The notes beneath the pieces were generated by a model that was given only the letters and a program-made list of their open reading frames with translations, was not told the origin of the DNA and did no database searches. A stretch of 64,000 nt of DNA from Ruegeria sp. THAF57 (GTDB lineage: Bacteria; Pseudomonadota; Alphaproteobacteria; Rhodobacterales; Rhodobacteraceae): positions 186,001 through 250,000 of the forward strand of contig NZ_CAIWNQ010000003.1 in assembly GCF_903914075.1 (NCBI RefSeq), in the 5' to 3' direction. The translations under genes and the position numbers were made by a program. Shown in pieces: positions 17,916-30,677 of the stretch. Position 1 is the stretch's first letter. Every line of letters begins with the position of its first letter.

Positions 17916-19106
17916 ATGAAAAATCACAACTCTCTCGCGCAGGGGCGTGAGTATTTGGCTATTCCCGGGCCGTCGGTAATACCCGACGCCGTTTTGCAAG
18001 CGATGCACCGTCCCTCGCCCAATATCTATGATGGCGAGTTGATCGAGATGATGCCCGCGCTCACCCGTGACCTTTGTCGCGTCGCCCGGACCGAGCACAA
18101 CCTCGCAATTTATATCGCCAACGGGCACGGCACTTGGGAAGCTGCCCTGTCGAACGTCATTGCCCCCGGCGAACGTATTTTGGCACCGGCTTCGGGTCGG
18201 TTCACCCACGGCTGGGCAGAGATGGCAGAAGGGATCGGCGCAACGGCGCAATTGATCGACTTTGGTACGTCATCTGCCTGGGATTTCGAACGTATCGCCG
18301 ATGCGTTGCGCGCTGATAAAGCGTATGAAATCAAAGCGGTTCTGGCCGTGCATGTGGATACCTCAAGCTCGATCCGAAACGACATTCCAACGCTTCGGGC
18401 GTTGCTGGATGACTTGAACCACCCGGCGCTTTTGATGGCGGATTGTATCGCCTCGCTGGGGTGTGATCGGTTCGAAATGGATGCCTGGGGTGTCGATGTC
18501 ATGGTCACCGCCTGTCAAAAGGGGCTGATGACGCCCGCAGGTGTGGGGTTTGTCTTTTTTAACGACAAGGCGCAGTCCAAGCGCGCCGTCATGCCCCGGG
18601 TGTCGCAATATTGGGATTGGGTGCCGCGGGCTAATCCGGAGCTGTTTTACCAGTATTTCAACGGGACGGCTCCGACCCATCACCTATATGGGCTGCGCGC
18701 TGCCTTGGATATCATCCATGCCGAGGGGATCGAACAGGTTTGGGCGCGTCACGAACGACTTGCAAGGGCTATTTGGACGGCTTGCGAAACCTGGGCCGAG
18801 GGCGGTGCTTTGCACTTGAACGTCGCAGATCGCCAAGACCGCAGCCGTGCCGTAACCGCCTTGCGGCTGACCGACGGTCGGGGCACGGCCCTCCGGGAGT
18901 ATACAGAAACCCAACTGGGCCTGACCTTGGGTATCGGCCTTGGGATGGAGGACTGGGACGGCTGTTTTCGACTTGGTCACATGGGGCATGTGAATGCGCA
19001 GATGGTAATGGCCATGTTGGGCGGGGTTGAAACCGGGCTGGCCGCACTCGGAATCCCGCGCGGCACAGGCGCGTTGGAGGCTGCGGCGGCTGCGTTGGTT
19101 TCGTAA
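17916..19106 (+). CDS. Class V PLP aminotransferase (alanine/serine-glyoxylate aminotransferase-like)
   Basis: 396 residues. The N-terminal IPGPSVIPDAVLQAMHRPSP, IANGHGTWEAALSNV (cofactor site), HVDTSSSIRNDI and DCIASLGCDRFEMDAWGVDV are class V features. The PLP lysine is in TACQKGLMTPAGVGF. This arrangement fits serine- or alanine-glyoxylate aminotransferases, which in roseobacters act in glyoxylate and one-carbon metabolism. The exact substrate is not provable here. It starts 50 bases after eda on the same strand but has no obvious functional link with it. Confidence 0.82.
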   Translation: MKNHNSLAQGREYLAIPGPSVIPDAVLQAMHRPSPNIYDGELIEMMPALTRDLCRVARTEHNLAIYIANGHGTWEAALSNVIAPGERILAPASGRFTHGWAEMAEGIGATAQLIDFGTSSAWDFERIADALRADKAYEIKAVLAVHVDTSSSIRNDIPTLRALLDDLNHPALLMADCIASLGCDRFEMDAWGVDVMVTACQKGLMTPAGVGFVFFNDKAQSKRAVMPRVSQYWDWVPRANPELFYQYFNGTAPTHHLYGLRAALDIIHAEGIEQVWARHERLARAIWTACETWAEGGALHLNVADRQDRSRAVTALRLTDGRGTALREYTETQLGLTLGIGLGMEDWDGCFRLGHMGHVNAQMVMAMLGGVETGLAALGIPRGTGALEAAAAALVS

Positions 19107-19109
19107 CGC

Positions 19110-19136
19110 GAACTGCCGAGCGTATTGGCGCAGTTC
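19110..19136. terminator. Inverted repeat between convergent aminotransferase genes
   Basis: GAACTGC (19110-19116) and GCAGTTC (19130-19136) form a 7-bp stem around a 13-base loop, located exactly where the two convergent genes end. The right arm touches the minus-strand stop. There is no T-run, so it is only a possible bidirectional terminator. Confidence 0.35.
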
Positions 19137-20241
19137 ATGCGCGCGCGTTTGCGGCCTCAAGCGCCTTTGGCAGGGCTGCGGCAAAGGCATCCAGATCGGA
19201 TGCCTCACCGCAGCTTACCCGAATGCACCTGTTCTGAGGCGCAGCAAAGGGCATTCGAACGAACACACCCTGCGCGACCAGCGTCTCAAGAACCGCTTTG
19301 GCAAAGGCTCCGTCCTGCCCGCAATCAATGGCAACGAAATTCGTGGCTGACGGCAAGGGGGTCAGACCATTCTTTGTTGCGATCTGTCTGATCCGGGTGC
19401 GGGCCTCAGCGATCTTGTTCTGAATCCGTTTTAACCAGGCGTCGTCTTGCAGCGCTGCCAGCGCCCCAGCTTGTGCTGCGCGGTTCATGCCGAAGTGATT
19501 CCGCACCTTGTTGAACGCCGATATCAATCCCGGCGCGCCAATCGCGTATCCGACGCGCGCCCCTGCCATTCCATAAGCCTTTGAAAAGGTGCGCATTCGG
19601 ATAACGCGGGGATCATCGGCCGCGACCGGGGCTTCGGTCCCTTCCGGTGCGCATTCCACATAAGCCTCATCCAGAACCAGCAGGCACCCGTCAGGCAGAT
19701 CGTCCAGCGCGGCGACGATATCCTTGCCGGAATGCCAGCTTCCCATAGGGTTGTCGGGATTGGCCAGATAGACCAGCTTGGCATCCGTTTCGGCGGCCAG
19801 AGCAAATAGGGCCGCCGGGTCTTCGTGATCGTCGCGGTAAGGAACAGTGTGCAGCGCACCTCCGAAACCTGCCACGTGGTAATTGAAAGTTGGATAGGCA
19901 CCGTCCGAGGTGACAACAGCGTCGCCGGGTCCGATCAAAAGCCGGACGAGGTAGCCCAAAAGCCCATCAATCCCTTCCCCCACGACGATATTGTCTGCCC
20001 CAATGCCATGATGTTCAGCCAATGCGTGGCGCAGGTCATGGTTTTCTGGGTCGCCGTACATCCAGATTTCAGTATTTGCCATCGCCTCGACCGCGCGCGG
20101 CGAGGGGCCGAAGACACTTTCGTTCGCGCCAAGCCGAGCAATGAAGGGCGCACCCCGCTGGCGCTCCTGTGTTTCGGGGCCGACAAAGGGCACGGTCGCA
20201 GGCAGGGACAGAGCAAGCGGGGTGTAGCGTGGGTCAGTCAT
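19135..20241 (-). CDS. Class I/II PLP aminotransferase (histidinol-phosphate aminotransferase-like)
   Basis: 368 residues with HisC-like features: RLGANESVFGPSP near residue 35, YGDPENHDLRHALAEHHG, VGEGIDGLLGYLVRLLIGPG, LDEAYVE (PLP aspartate) and RTFSKAYGMAGARVGY with the cofactor lysine. Histidine genes are absent nearby, and roseobacters often hold a second HisC-like aminotransferase, so the substrate could be an aromatic amino acid or another amino acid. The start MTDPRYTPL at 20241 was preferred over 21 extra upstream codons. Confidence 0.8.
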   Translation of the reverse strand: MTDPRYTPLALSLPATVPFVGPETQERQRGAPFIARLGANESVFGPSPRAVEAMANTEIWMYGDPENHDLRHALAEHHGIGADNIVVGEGIDGLLGYLVRLLIGPGDAVVTSDGAYPTFNYHVAGFGGALHTVPYRDDHEDPAALFALAAETDAKLVYLANPDNPMGSWHSGKDIVAALDDLPDGCLLVLDEAYVECAPEGTEAPVAADDPRVIRMRTFSKAYGMAGARVGYAIGAPGLISAFNKVRNHFGMNRAAQAGALAALQDDAWLKRIQNKIAEARTRIRQIATKNGLTPLPSATNFVAIDCGQDGAFAKAVLETLVAQGVFVRMPFAAPQNRCIRVSCGEASDLDAFAAALPKALEAANARA

Positions 20242-20335
20242 ATAGGCAGATAAACGTAAGGTCACAGGGCGAGCAACCTTGTGTTGTGCGCGATTGCCAC
20301 CCACCCTACACAGAATTGTTTAGGGAGGGGTGCAG

Positions 20336-21412
20336 ATGCGCGTTTTGTTGGGGCTGATCCTGATCGGGCTGGCCTATCTGATTTTTTGGCCGGTTGAGGT
20401 TGAGCCAGTCGCGTGGGAACCACCACAAGCACCTGAGTTCGTAGGCGAGTTTGTCGAAAACAACGCGCTGGACCAGCTTGAATTGATTGCATTTCCTGAT
20501 GATGAGCTGGGTCCCGAAGACATCGCCGTATTGCCGGATGGAACCGCTTATACAACCACAGCTTCCGGCGCTCTGTTCCGTATTGACGGCGAAGCCCCCA
20601 CCAAGGTCGACGAACTTGATGGGCGTCCGTTGGGCCTCAAGGCGGGCCCGGACGGTGCGCTGTATATCGCGGACAGTTTTCGTGGGTTGATGCGTTGGAA
20701 TGGTCCCGGTTCGTTAGAGTTGCTTACCTCTGAAGTTGACGGGAAGCCCTTGATCTATGCCAACCAATTGGATGTGGCCCGGGACGGGACGGTATATTTC
20801 TCCAACTCTTCAGATCGTTTCGACCCCGAAACAATGGGCGGTACCAAACCCACATCCGTGATGACGATCTGGGAGCAATCGGACACCGGGTATGTCGCCA
20901 AGTACGCACCCGACGGCAGCACCGAAAAGGTGGCCGATGGGTTCGTCTACACGAACGGTGTTGCGCTGTCTCCGGACGAAGATTTTCTGCTGATCGCGGA
21001 AACCGGGCGTGCACGGGTCCATAAACTATGGCTGACCGGTCCAAATGCGGGCGAGCGCGCAGTTCTGATGGACAATTTGCCAGGCTATCCGGACAATATC
21101 GAGGCGCAGGGCGACGGCACCTATTGGATGGCGTTCGCGAGCCCGCGCGTGCCGACCGAAGCTTTGATGCCTTATCCGTTCCTGCGCAAGGTGATCTGGC
21201 GGCTGGGTCCGATGGTGCGACCTGCACCGATCCATCGCGGAATGCTGATTCAATTCGACGGAGAGGGAAACGTCCTACAAAACCTGCAGGACCCACAGGG
21301 CCGACTGGGGATTACAACCGGCGGAAAGATCGTTGGAAACCAGTTCTATGTCATGACGCTGGATTCCCCGTGGTTTGGGCGTATGGCCGTCCAGGGATTG
21401 CCCCTACGTTGA
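20336..21412 (+). CDS. SMP-30/strictosidine synthase-like beta-propeller protein
   Basis: 358 residues. One N-terminal membrane segment (MRVLLGLILIGLAYLIFW) anchors a six-bladed propeller. Features include LGPEDIAVLPDGTAYTTTAS, PLGLKAGPDGALYIADSFRG, a central NQLDVARDGTVYFSNSSDRF and FVYTNGVALSPDEDFLLIAE, as in strictosidine-synthase-like/APMAP lactonase-fold proteins. The catalytic activity is unknown; lactone hydrolysis is possible. A GGGAGGGG site precedes the ATG at 20336, so the GTG two codons earlier is unlikely. The crotonase gene follows 58 bases later. Confidence 0.75.
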   Translation: MRVLLGLILIGLAYLIFWPVEVEPVAWEPPQAPEFVGEFVENNALDQLELIAFPDDELGPEDIAVLPDGTAYTTTASGALFRIDGEAPTKVDELDGRPLGLKAGPDGALYIADSFRGLMRWNGPGSLELLTSEVDGKPLIYANQLDVARDGTVYFSNSSDRFDPETMGGTKPTSVMTIWEQSDTGYVAKYAPDGSTEKVADGFVYTNGVALSPDEDFLLIAETGRARVHKLWLTGPNAGERAVLMDNLPGYPDNIEAQGDGTYWMAFASPRVPTEALMPYPFLRKVIWRLGPMVRPAPIHRGMLIQFDGEGNVLQNLQDPQGRLGITTGGKIVGNQFYVMTLDSPWFGRMAVQGLPLR

Positions 21413-21470
21413 TCTGGAACTTTGTGGGTGTTGCAGGCATCTTTGCCGAAACTGTAATAGGGAAGTTCAC

Positions 21471-22253
21471 ATGTCGCGTGTATCCGTAGAATACAAAGAT
21501 CACATTGCCCACGTCACTTTGACGCGCGGCGAGAAGATGAACGCGCTGGATGACGCGATGTTCAATGCAATTCTGTCCGCAGGGCAGGAGGTTGCCGCCT
21601 CGGACGCGCGTGCGGTTGTTCTGTCGGGGCAGGGCGGAAACTTCTGCGCCGGTCTGGATATGGCCAGCCTTGCGAAATACGCCAATAACAACCCGTCCGA
21701 ATGGCTGATGACCCGCAGCCATGGGGATGCCAATGATCTTCAGGAACTGGCGCTGACATGGCGCCGCGTTCCGGTCCCGGTGATTTGCGCTATCGAAGGC
21801 GTGGCCTATGGCGGCGGTCTTCAGATCGCGCTGGGCGCCGATATTCGTATTGCGCACCCCGACAGCAAACTCGCCGTGCTTGAAATGAAGTGGGGCATTA
21901 TCCCGGATATGGGCGCGATGTATATGCTGCCGCATCTGGTTGGCAGCGATGTGATCCGCCTTTTGACTTATACCGCCCGGCCAGTTGGGGCGCAGCAGGC
22001 GGCGGATTGGGGGCTTGTGACCAAGCTTTCCGACGATCCTTTGACCGAGGCAACGGCAATTGCCGAGGATATCGCGTCCAAAAGTCCGTCGGGCATTCGT
22101 GCGGCCAAGCGGGTCATAGATTTCGCCGAAAGCCATAGCCGCGCGGAAACCCTGATGGAGGAATCCGTCGAGCAGGTAGAACTGATCGGAAAACCGGACC
22201 AGATGGAGGTTATTGCCGCCCAGATGCAGGGCCGCAAGCCTGTATTCAAGTAA
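21471..22253 (+). CDS. Crotonase / enoyl-CoA hydratase-isomerase family protein
   Basis: 260 residues, standard crotonase length. The acyl-CoA oxyanion hole is formed by VLSGQGGNFCAGLD and IEGVAYGGGLQIALGADIRI. The active-site segment LEMKWGIIPDMGAMYMLPHL carries PDMG, where classic hydratases usually have a Glu-Gly context, so isomerase or another crotonase activity is possible. The real start is MSRVSVEYKDHIAHVTL at 21471. The stop abuts the stop of the convergent DUF1992 gene. Confidence 0.82.
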   Translation: MSRVSVEYKDHIAHVTLTRGEKMNALDDAMFNAILSAGQEVAASDARAVVLSGQGGNFCAGLDMASLAKYANNNPSEWLMTRSHGDANDLQELALTWRRVPVPVICAIEGVAYGGGLQIALGADIRIAHPDSKLAVLEMKWGIIPDMGAMYMLPHLVGSDVIRLLTYTARPVGAQQAADWGLVTKLSDDPLTEATAIAEDIASKSPSGIRAAKRVIDFAESHSRAETLMEESVEQVELIGKPDQMEVIAAQMQGRKPVFK

Positions 22254-22586
22254 CTAGCGCGTAAAGGCGCGCCGTGCATCACGTGCCATGTTGTACCGCA
22301 TTTCCAGATCGGCGATGCGGGCCATCGCCTGTTTGCGCGCTTGCGGATCGGTAAGGGTGGTGTAGTCCTGGCGCGCTGCGTCCAGATCTTTCTTGATCTT
22401 AAACTCTTCGGGCAGCACCCCGGCCTGAGCCATTATTCTGTATCCGGCGGCAGTTGCCGGGTCGCTTTGCGCCTCGCCAGAGCGATCGGGCAGGGGACGG
22501 CCTTCGCCTTCAAGCCCTTGCAATTGTCCTTCGGCTTGCGCCTTTTTGATCTGACGCTCAATGAGCTTTCCCAGCGATCCAAACAT
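22254..22586 (-). CDS. DUF1992 family protein
   Basis: 110 residues: MFGSLGKLIERQIKKAQAEG, QGLEGEGRPLP, GYRIMAQAGVLPEEFKIKKD and a helical arginine-rich tail. This is the DUF1992 pattern, also found in the vertebrate DnaJ-C28 protein, of unknown function. It is a mostly helical soluble protein and lies 32 bases downstream of benE on the same strand. Confidence 0.8.
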   Translation of the reverse strand: MFGSLGKLIERQIKKAQAEGQLQGLEGEGRPLPDRSGEAQSDPATAAGYRIMAQAGVLPEEFKIKKDLDAARQDYTTLTDPQARKQAMARIADLEMRYNMARDARRAFTR

Positions 22587-22618
22587 ATCTTTGTTCTACA
22601 GTTTACCGGGCCGCGCGG

Positions 22619-23782
22619 CTAGCGGCTTCGGTTTGTCATCACATAGGCGACGCCGCCAGCCAAAAGGCCCCAAACTGCGGCCCCCAGCCCGAAGACGGAA
22701 ATACCAGAAGCGGTGATCGCAAAGGTCAGGATTGCAGCTTCGCGTTCGGCAGGCACTTCGAGCGCCGCAAAGGTTGCATTGGCCATCACGCCGATCAGGG
22801 CAACGCCGGTCAGCGTGCCCATCAGCAACGGATCGGCATGAACGGCAAACCCTGTAATTGCGACGGCAAACACGCCGAACACGCAATAAAACACACCAGC
22901 CATCACAGCGGACCAATAGCGTTGATTTGGATCGGGATGGCTGTCTTCGTTCGAACACATCGCTGCGGTGATCGCAGCAAGGCAGGTTGCTGGCGCACCG
23001 AATGACGCGGACAGGACACTTGCGCCACCCACGGCCGAAAACAGGCGCCCTGACACGGGCTGGTAACCAAAGCTGCGCATTACGGCGATGCCGGGGATGT
23101 TCTGCGTGGCCATCGTGACGATGAACAACGGAAGTCCGATGCCGATAATGGACGCCACTGAGAATGTGGGCCAAGTCCAGACCGGAGTGGCCACCACCTG
23201 TGCCGGCGCAACCGATACACCTTTGGCATTTAGAACGACCACGACGGCCGCCGCGATGACGGCGGCAGGCACAGCGAGCAGCCGGTTGAAACGCCCGGCG
23301 ACAAACCATGTCAGGATCACGGGAAGCGCCTGCCACGGCAGGTCAACGGCGGCTTTGAAGGGCAGAATGCAAAGCGGCAACAGAACCCCGCCCAACATCG
23401 CTTGTGCCAGCGTGGTAGGGATCGCCGCAGCAAGGCGGCCCAGCGGTTTCCACAGCCCGGCCAGAACTGTTAACGCACCTGCGCACAAAAACGCACCCAC
23501 GGCGTCTGAAAAGCCCGCCACCGGCGTGGCGGACACGGCAAGCAGGGCTGCTCCGGGTGTGGACCATGCAACGCTGATGGGTTGGTGATACCAAAGGCTC
23601 AGACCTATGGCCGCCAGACCCATGGCGATAGCCGCCATCATCAACCCCGAGGCTGCTTGGGCCGGTGACGCCCCCATCGCAGTTAAACCCTGAAGGACAA
23701 TGGGAAATGAGCTGAAGAAGCCGACGATGGCCACAACCAGCCCGGTCGAGACAGTTTGGATCGGAGGGGCTGCGCGCGTCAT
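22619..23782 (-). CDS. BenE-family (benzoate/H+ symporter-like) transporter
   Basis: 387 residues with about twelve membrane helices. BenE family features include TVSTGLVVAIVGFFSSFPIV at the N-terminus, TPGAALLAVS, MATQNIPGIAVMRSFGYQP and a mid-protein SAVGGASVLSASFGAPATC. The family includes Acinetobacter BenE, a benzoate:proton symporter. No aromatic degradation genes are nearby, so benzoate specificity is doubtful. It lies downstream of valS but is separated from it by an intrinsic terminator. Confidence 0.82.
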   Translation of the reverse strand: MTRAAPPIQTVSTGLVVAIVGFFSSFPIVLQGLTAMGASPAQAASGLMMAAIAMGLAAIGLSLWYHQPISVAWSTPGAALLAVSATPVAGFSDAVGAFLCAGALTVLAGLWKPLGRLAAAIPTTLAQAMLGGVLLPLCILPFKAAVDLPWQALPVILTWFVAGRFNRLLAVPAAVIAAAVVVVLNAKGVSVAPAQVVATPVWTWPTFSVASIIGIGLPLFIVTMATQNIPGIAVMRSFGYQPVSGRLFSAVGGASVLSASFGAPATCLAAITAAMCSNEDSHPDPNQRYWSAVMAGVFYCVFGVFAVAITGFAVHADPLLMGTLTGVALIGVMANATFAALEVPAEREAAILTFAITASGISVFGLGAAVWGLLAGGVAYVMTNRSR

Positions 23783-23852
23783 TTCGGCCTCGGTGGGGTT
23801 GCCTCGAACCGTGCTACCAAGCGCGGGGGTGGCGGGGCAACCCCCAGTTGCG

Positions 23853-23882
23853 CAAAAGAAAACCCCGCCAGTAAGACGGGGT
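23853..23882 (-). terminator. Intrinsic terminator of valS
   Basis: Read on the minus strand, ACCCCG and CGGGGT pair (23862-23867 with 23877-23882) and are followed by TTTTCTTTT. It begins about 25 bases after the valS stop codon, a textbook Rho-independent terminator separating valS from benE. Confidence 0.8.
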
Positions 23883-23907
23883 CAGAGTGTTGGGGCGTGA
23901 AGACGGA

Positions 23908-27057
<3,150 letters not shown>

Positions 27058-27191
27058 GGGGTGCGTCCTGCGTCATCAATCTTGGGTCAGCGCCTGCAAT
27101 AGCGAATGCATGCGCCAAGGGGAAGGCCCCCTATGGACATCGTCCCCTCGCAGGCTAGTGTCGCGCGGTAGAGCAGCGGCAGGAGCGTTCC

Positions 27192-29483
27192 ATGGAAAAG
27201 TTCGGTAAGAGTCAGCCCGTCAAACGGACTGAGGATCAGCGATTTCTGACCGGGCAGGGGCATTACATGGATGATGTTGTGCCCGAGGGCGCGCTGCACG
27301 CTGTTTTCGTGCGCTCTCAGGTGGCGCATGGGGTGATATCCAGTCTGGACCTAGAAGAGGCGCGGTCGGCGGATGGGGTGCGTCTGGTGATGACGTTGGA
27401 CGATCTGAAGGCCGCAGGGATCGACACCGTAATGAATGCTGCAATCCTAGACAATCGGAACGGATCGAAAGCCGCAGCGCCGGAGCGTCATATGCTGGCC
27501 AGTGGCCGTGTACGTTTTGTCGGCGAGCCGATCGCGGTTGTCATTGCCGATACCCCGTCGCAGGCCCGCGACGCAGCCGAGATGATCTGGGTCGAAATCG
27601 ACGAATTACCCGCAAAGCTGGACGTAGATACGGGCGGAGAGGTTTTGCACGAAGACGCCCCCGATAATCGCGCCTTTGATTGGGGGTTGGGTGATGAGGT
27701 CGCGACCGAAGCTGCATTTCAAGCCGCCGCGCATCGGGTTTCGCTGAATGTGGCTGATAACCGGGTCATCATCACCTCAATCGAACCGCGCGGCTGTCAG
27801 GCCAACTGGGTCGATGGCCGCCTGCATTTTGCCTATGGCGGGCAGGGGGTCTGGGCGATGCGTGCGCAATTGGCCGAGAAACTGCGATTAGAGCCCGAGG
27901 CGATCCGGGTCACCACCCCGGACGTAGGTGGCGGGTTTGGCATGAAGGTGATGCCTTACCCCGAATATTTCTGCACCGCTGTTGCCGCGAAGAAGCTGGG
28001 CCAACCCGTCCACTGGATGTCGGACCGGTCCGAGGCGATGCTGGCTGATCATCATGGCCGCGATTTGACCTCGCTTGCGGAACTGGCATTTGACGACGAC
28101 CATCGGATCATCGCCTATCGCGTGCACAGCAAGGTCAATCTGGGTGCCTATAACAGCCATTTCGGTCAGGCGATCCAGACCAACCTGTTCAGCCGGGTGC
28201 TGATGGGGGTCTATGACGTCCAGACCACCTATCTGCGGGTCGAGGGGTTTTTCACCAACACCACGCAGGTCGATGCCTATCGCGGGGCCGGACGACCCGA
28301 GGCGATCTATGTCCTTGAGCGTGTCATGGACCGCGCCGCGCGTGAATTGGGCATCGATCCCTGGGAGCTGCGCCACAAGAATTTCATCCGCCCAGAGGCA
28401 TTTCCATACAAAACTGCGACCGGCGAGACTTACGATGTCGGCGATTTTAATATGATCCTGTCACGCACAGCTAGCCAAACTGCGGGGTTCGACGCGCGCA
28501 AGGCGACCGATGCCGAACGCGGCCTGATCCGGGGGCAGGGTCTTTGCTACTATATCGAAAGTATTCTGGGGGACCCTTCCGAGAACGCGAAAGTTGAGTT
28601 CTGCGAGGATGGCACCGTGAATCTTTATGTTGGCACCCAATCAAACGGGCAGGGGCATGAAACTGTTTATGCTCAATTTCTGTCTGACCAGACGGGTTTG
28701 CCGGTGGACCAGATCAATGTGGTGCAGGGTGACAGCGATCAACTGCCACATGGGGGCGGCACCGGGGGGTCTCGGTCCGTTACGGTGCAAAGCACGGCGA
28801 CACTGGCGACAATCGACGTCATGCTTGCGGCGTTCACGCCGTATCTGGCGGATAAGATGGGGGTCGAGGAAAGCGACATCAGTTTCGACCACGAAACATT
28901 TCGCGCATCAGGGTCGAACCTGACACCAACCCTGATAGAGGCTGCTGACATGGCCCGCGCCGATGGCCGAACCGATCTGTTGCAACATCAGGCGCGCGCC
29001 AACCTGGATGCGCGCAGCTATCCCAATGGCGCGCATGTTGCCGAAATCGTTATTGATTCTTACACCGGAGAAACATGGGTCGACCGCTATACAGTCGTCG
29101 ATGATTTTGGTAACCTTATCAACCCAATGCTGGCCGAAGGGCAAGTGCATGGTGGCGTCGTCCAGGGCATTGGGCAGGCGCTGACCGAGCGTGTTGTTCA
29201 TGATGCGCAAGGGCAACTGCTCACGGCTTCGTTGATGGACTATGCCTTGCCGCGCGCCGCCGAGATACCCATGATTAAGTTTACGTCGGTGCCGGTTCCG
29301 TCAACTTCCAACCCTATGGGGATGAAGGGATGCGGTGAGGCCGGGACGGTGGGCGCGCTGGCTGCTGTTGCAAACGCAGTACAGGACGCGCTCTGGGAAC
29401 ACGGGGTGCGGCAGGCGGATATGCCGTTCACACCCAACAAAGTATGGGAATTGCTAACGCATGGATCTGTCGCGGCTGAGTAG
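27192..29483 (+). CDS. Molybdenum hydroxylase large subunit (form II CoxL / aldehyde oxidase-like)
   Basis: 763 residues, molybdopterin-cytosine-dinucleotide binding. The N-terminal aldehyde oxidase domain starts MEKFGKSQPVKRTEDQRFLT. The active-site loop is AYRGAGRPEAIY, the form II signature, not the AYRCSFR of true carbon monoxide dehydrogenase. GGGFGMK, GGGTGGSRS and the catalytic glutamate in MGMKGCGEAGTVGA are present. It probably hydroxylates an aldehyde or heterocycle. The medium (FAD) and small (2Fe-2S) subunit genes are not adjacent. Its 3' end overlaps the next gene by 23 bases. Confidence 0.85.
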   Translation: MEKFGKSQPVKRTEDQRFLTGQGHYMDDVVPEGALHAVFVRSQVAHGVISSLDLEEARSADGVRLVMTLDDLKAAGIDTVMNAAILDNRNGSKAAAPERHMLASGRVRFVGEPIAVVIADTPSQARDAAEMIWVEIDELPAKLDVDTGGEVLHEDAPDNRAFDWGLGDEVATEAAFQAAAHRVSLNVADNRVIITSIEPRGCQANWVDGRLHFAYGGQGVWAMRAQLAEKLRLEPEAIRVTTPDVGGGFGMKVMPYPEYFCTAVAAKKLGQPVHWMSDRSEAMLADHHGRDLTSLAELAFDDDHRIIAYRVHSKVNLGAYNSHFGQAIQTNLFSRVLMGVYDVQTTYLRVEGFFTNTTQVDAYRGAGRPEAIYVLERVMDRAARELGIDPWELRHKNFIRPEAFPYKTATGETYDVGDFNMILSRTASQTAGFDARKATDAERGLIRGQGLCYYIESILGDPSENAKVEFCEDGTVNLYVGTQSNGQGHETVYAQFLSDQTGLPVDQINVVQGDSDQLPHGGGTGGSRSVTVQSTATLATIDVMLAAFTPYLADKMGVEESDISFDHETFRASGSNLTPTLIEAADMARADGRTDLLQHQARANLDARSYPNGAHVAEIVIDSYTGETWVDRYTVVDDFGNLINPMLAEGQVHGGVVQGIGQALTERVVHDAQGQLLTASLMDYALPRAAEIPMIKFTSVPVPSTSNPMGMKGCGEAGTVGALAAVANAVQDALWEHGVRQADMPFTPNKVWELLTHGSVAAE

Positions 29484-30537
29484 AAAGGTACTGGGATGGC
29501 TCGGACGGCCTCTGCGGTCCGAGCACTCGGCCGAGACGCGTCATCGCGAACCGATCAGCCATGTGATTATCCTCGACGGCACCATGTCCACGCTGGAGGC
29601 GGGTCGGGAAACCCACGCGGGCCAGACCCTGCGCCTGTGCTGTGAAATGGGCAGCAAGGTCTCGGTTTTTTACGAGTCCGGGGTGCAGTGGGAAAGCTGG
29701 AAATCCTCGCTGGACGTGATGATGGGGCGGGGGATCAACCGCCAGATCAGGCGCGCTTATGGCTATCTGGCGTCGCGCTACAAGCCCGGCGACCGTATCT
29801 ATTTCATCGGCTACTCGCGCGGGGCCTATGGCGTGCGCAGCCTTGCGGGGGTGATCGACCTGATCGGGCTGCTCAAGGCCGAACACTCGACCGAGCGGAA
29901 TATCAAGCAGGCGTACCGCCATTATGAGTGCAACGCCAATGGCTCGGCTGCGGCCGAATTTCGGCGGGCCTTTTGCCACGAGGATGTGGCGATTGAAATG
30001 GTCGGCGTCTGGGATACCGTCAAGGCGCTGGGCCTGCGCCTGCCGCTTCTGTGGCGCTGGGCCGAGGAACGCCACGCCTTCCACAACCACCAGCTTGGAC
30101 CCGCCACCCGCCACGGCTATCATGCCATGGCACTGGACGAGACCCGCGAGGTGTTCGAGCCGGTATTGTGGAAATGTACTCCTGAGTTCAAAGGCCATGT
30201 GGAACAGGTCTGGTTCCGAGGTACCCACGGCGATGTCGGGGGCCAGTTGAACGGGTTTGAAGAGGCCAGACCCCTCAGCAACATTTCCCTCATCTGGATG
30301 TTGGACAAGGCCGAGATGCACGGCCTGCCCCTGCCCGAAGGCTGGCGTGAGCGGTTCCCGACCGACACCCACGCGCGCTCGGTGGGAACATGGCGCGGCT
30401 GGGGCAAGATTTTCCTGCTGCGCAAGCATCGGAAGGTGGGGCGTGACCGGTCCGAGCGGTTGCACGTCTCGGTCTCGCCGGATGAACTGCCCGGCTGGGT
30501 GCCGATGCCGGATTTGCCGTCGCATCCGGCGCAGTGA
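29461..30537 (+). CDS. DUF2235 family protein (Tle1-like alpha/beta hydrolase)
   Basis: 358 residues. DUF2235 features are the N-terminal HVIILDGTMSTLE, the nucleophile elbow YFIGYSRGAYGVRSL (G-x-S-x-G) and a late RGTHGDVGG. YHAMALDETREVFEPVLW and VGVWDTVKALGLRLP are further family motifs. Relatives include type VI secretion phospholipase effectors (Tle1), but no T6SS genes are near, and most roseobacter members are of unknown role. It overlaps the preceding molybdenum hydroxylase gene by 23 bases, implying coupled translation. Confidence 0.82.
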   Translation: MDLSRLSRKVLGWLGRPLRSEHSAETRHREPISHVIILDGTMSTLEAGRETHAGQTLRLCCEMGSKVSVFYESGVQWESWKSSLDVMMGRGINRQIRRAYGYLASRYKPGDRIYFIGYSRGAYGVRSLAGVIDLIGLLKAEHSTERNIKQAYRHYECNANGSAAAEFRRAFCHEDVAIEMVGVWDTVKALGLRLPLLWRWAEERHAFHNHQLGPATRHGYHAMALDETREVFEPVLWKCTPEFKGHVEQVWFRGTHGDVGGQLNGFEEARPLSNISLIWMLDKAEMHGLPLPEGWRERFPTDTHARSVGTWRGWGKIFLLRKHRKVGRDRSERLHVSVSPDELPGWVPMPDLPSHPAQ

Positions 30538-30677
30538 AAGGCTGAAGGTGGGCCAGGGGTTACAAGATAACTGACGGCGCAATTTCAAGTTCGAACCCAT
30601 TTTGAAAGATGCTGCGCGACGGGCGAAAGCCCGCTTTGCACGGCATGGACACGGGTAAAGTCGCAAACCTTGCGCGG

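Noticed and set aside
27158..27182. D-arm-like sequence GCGCGGTAGAGCAG, as in tRNAs
   Set aside because: No acceptor stem, anticodon arm or T-arm could be built around it, and it lies directly in the leader of the molybdenum hydroxylase gene.
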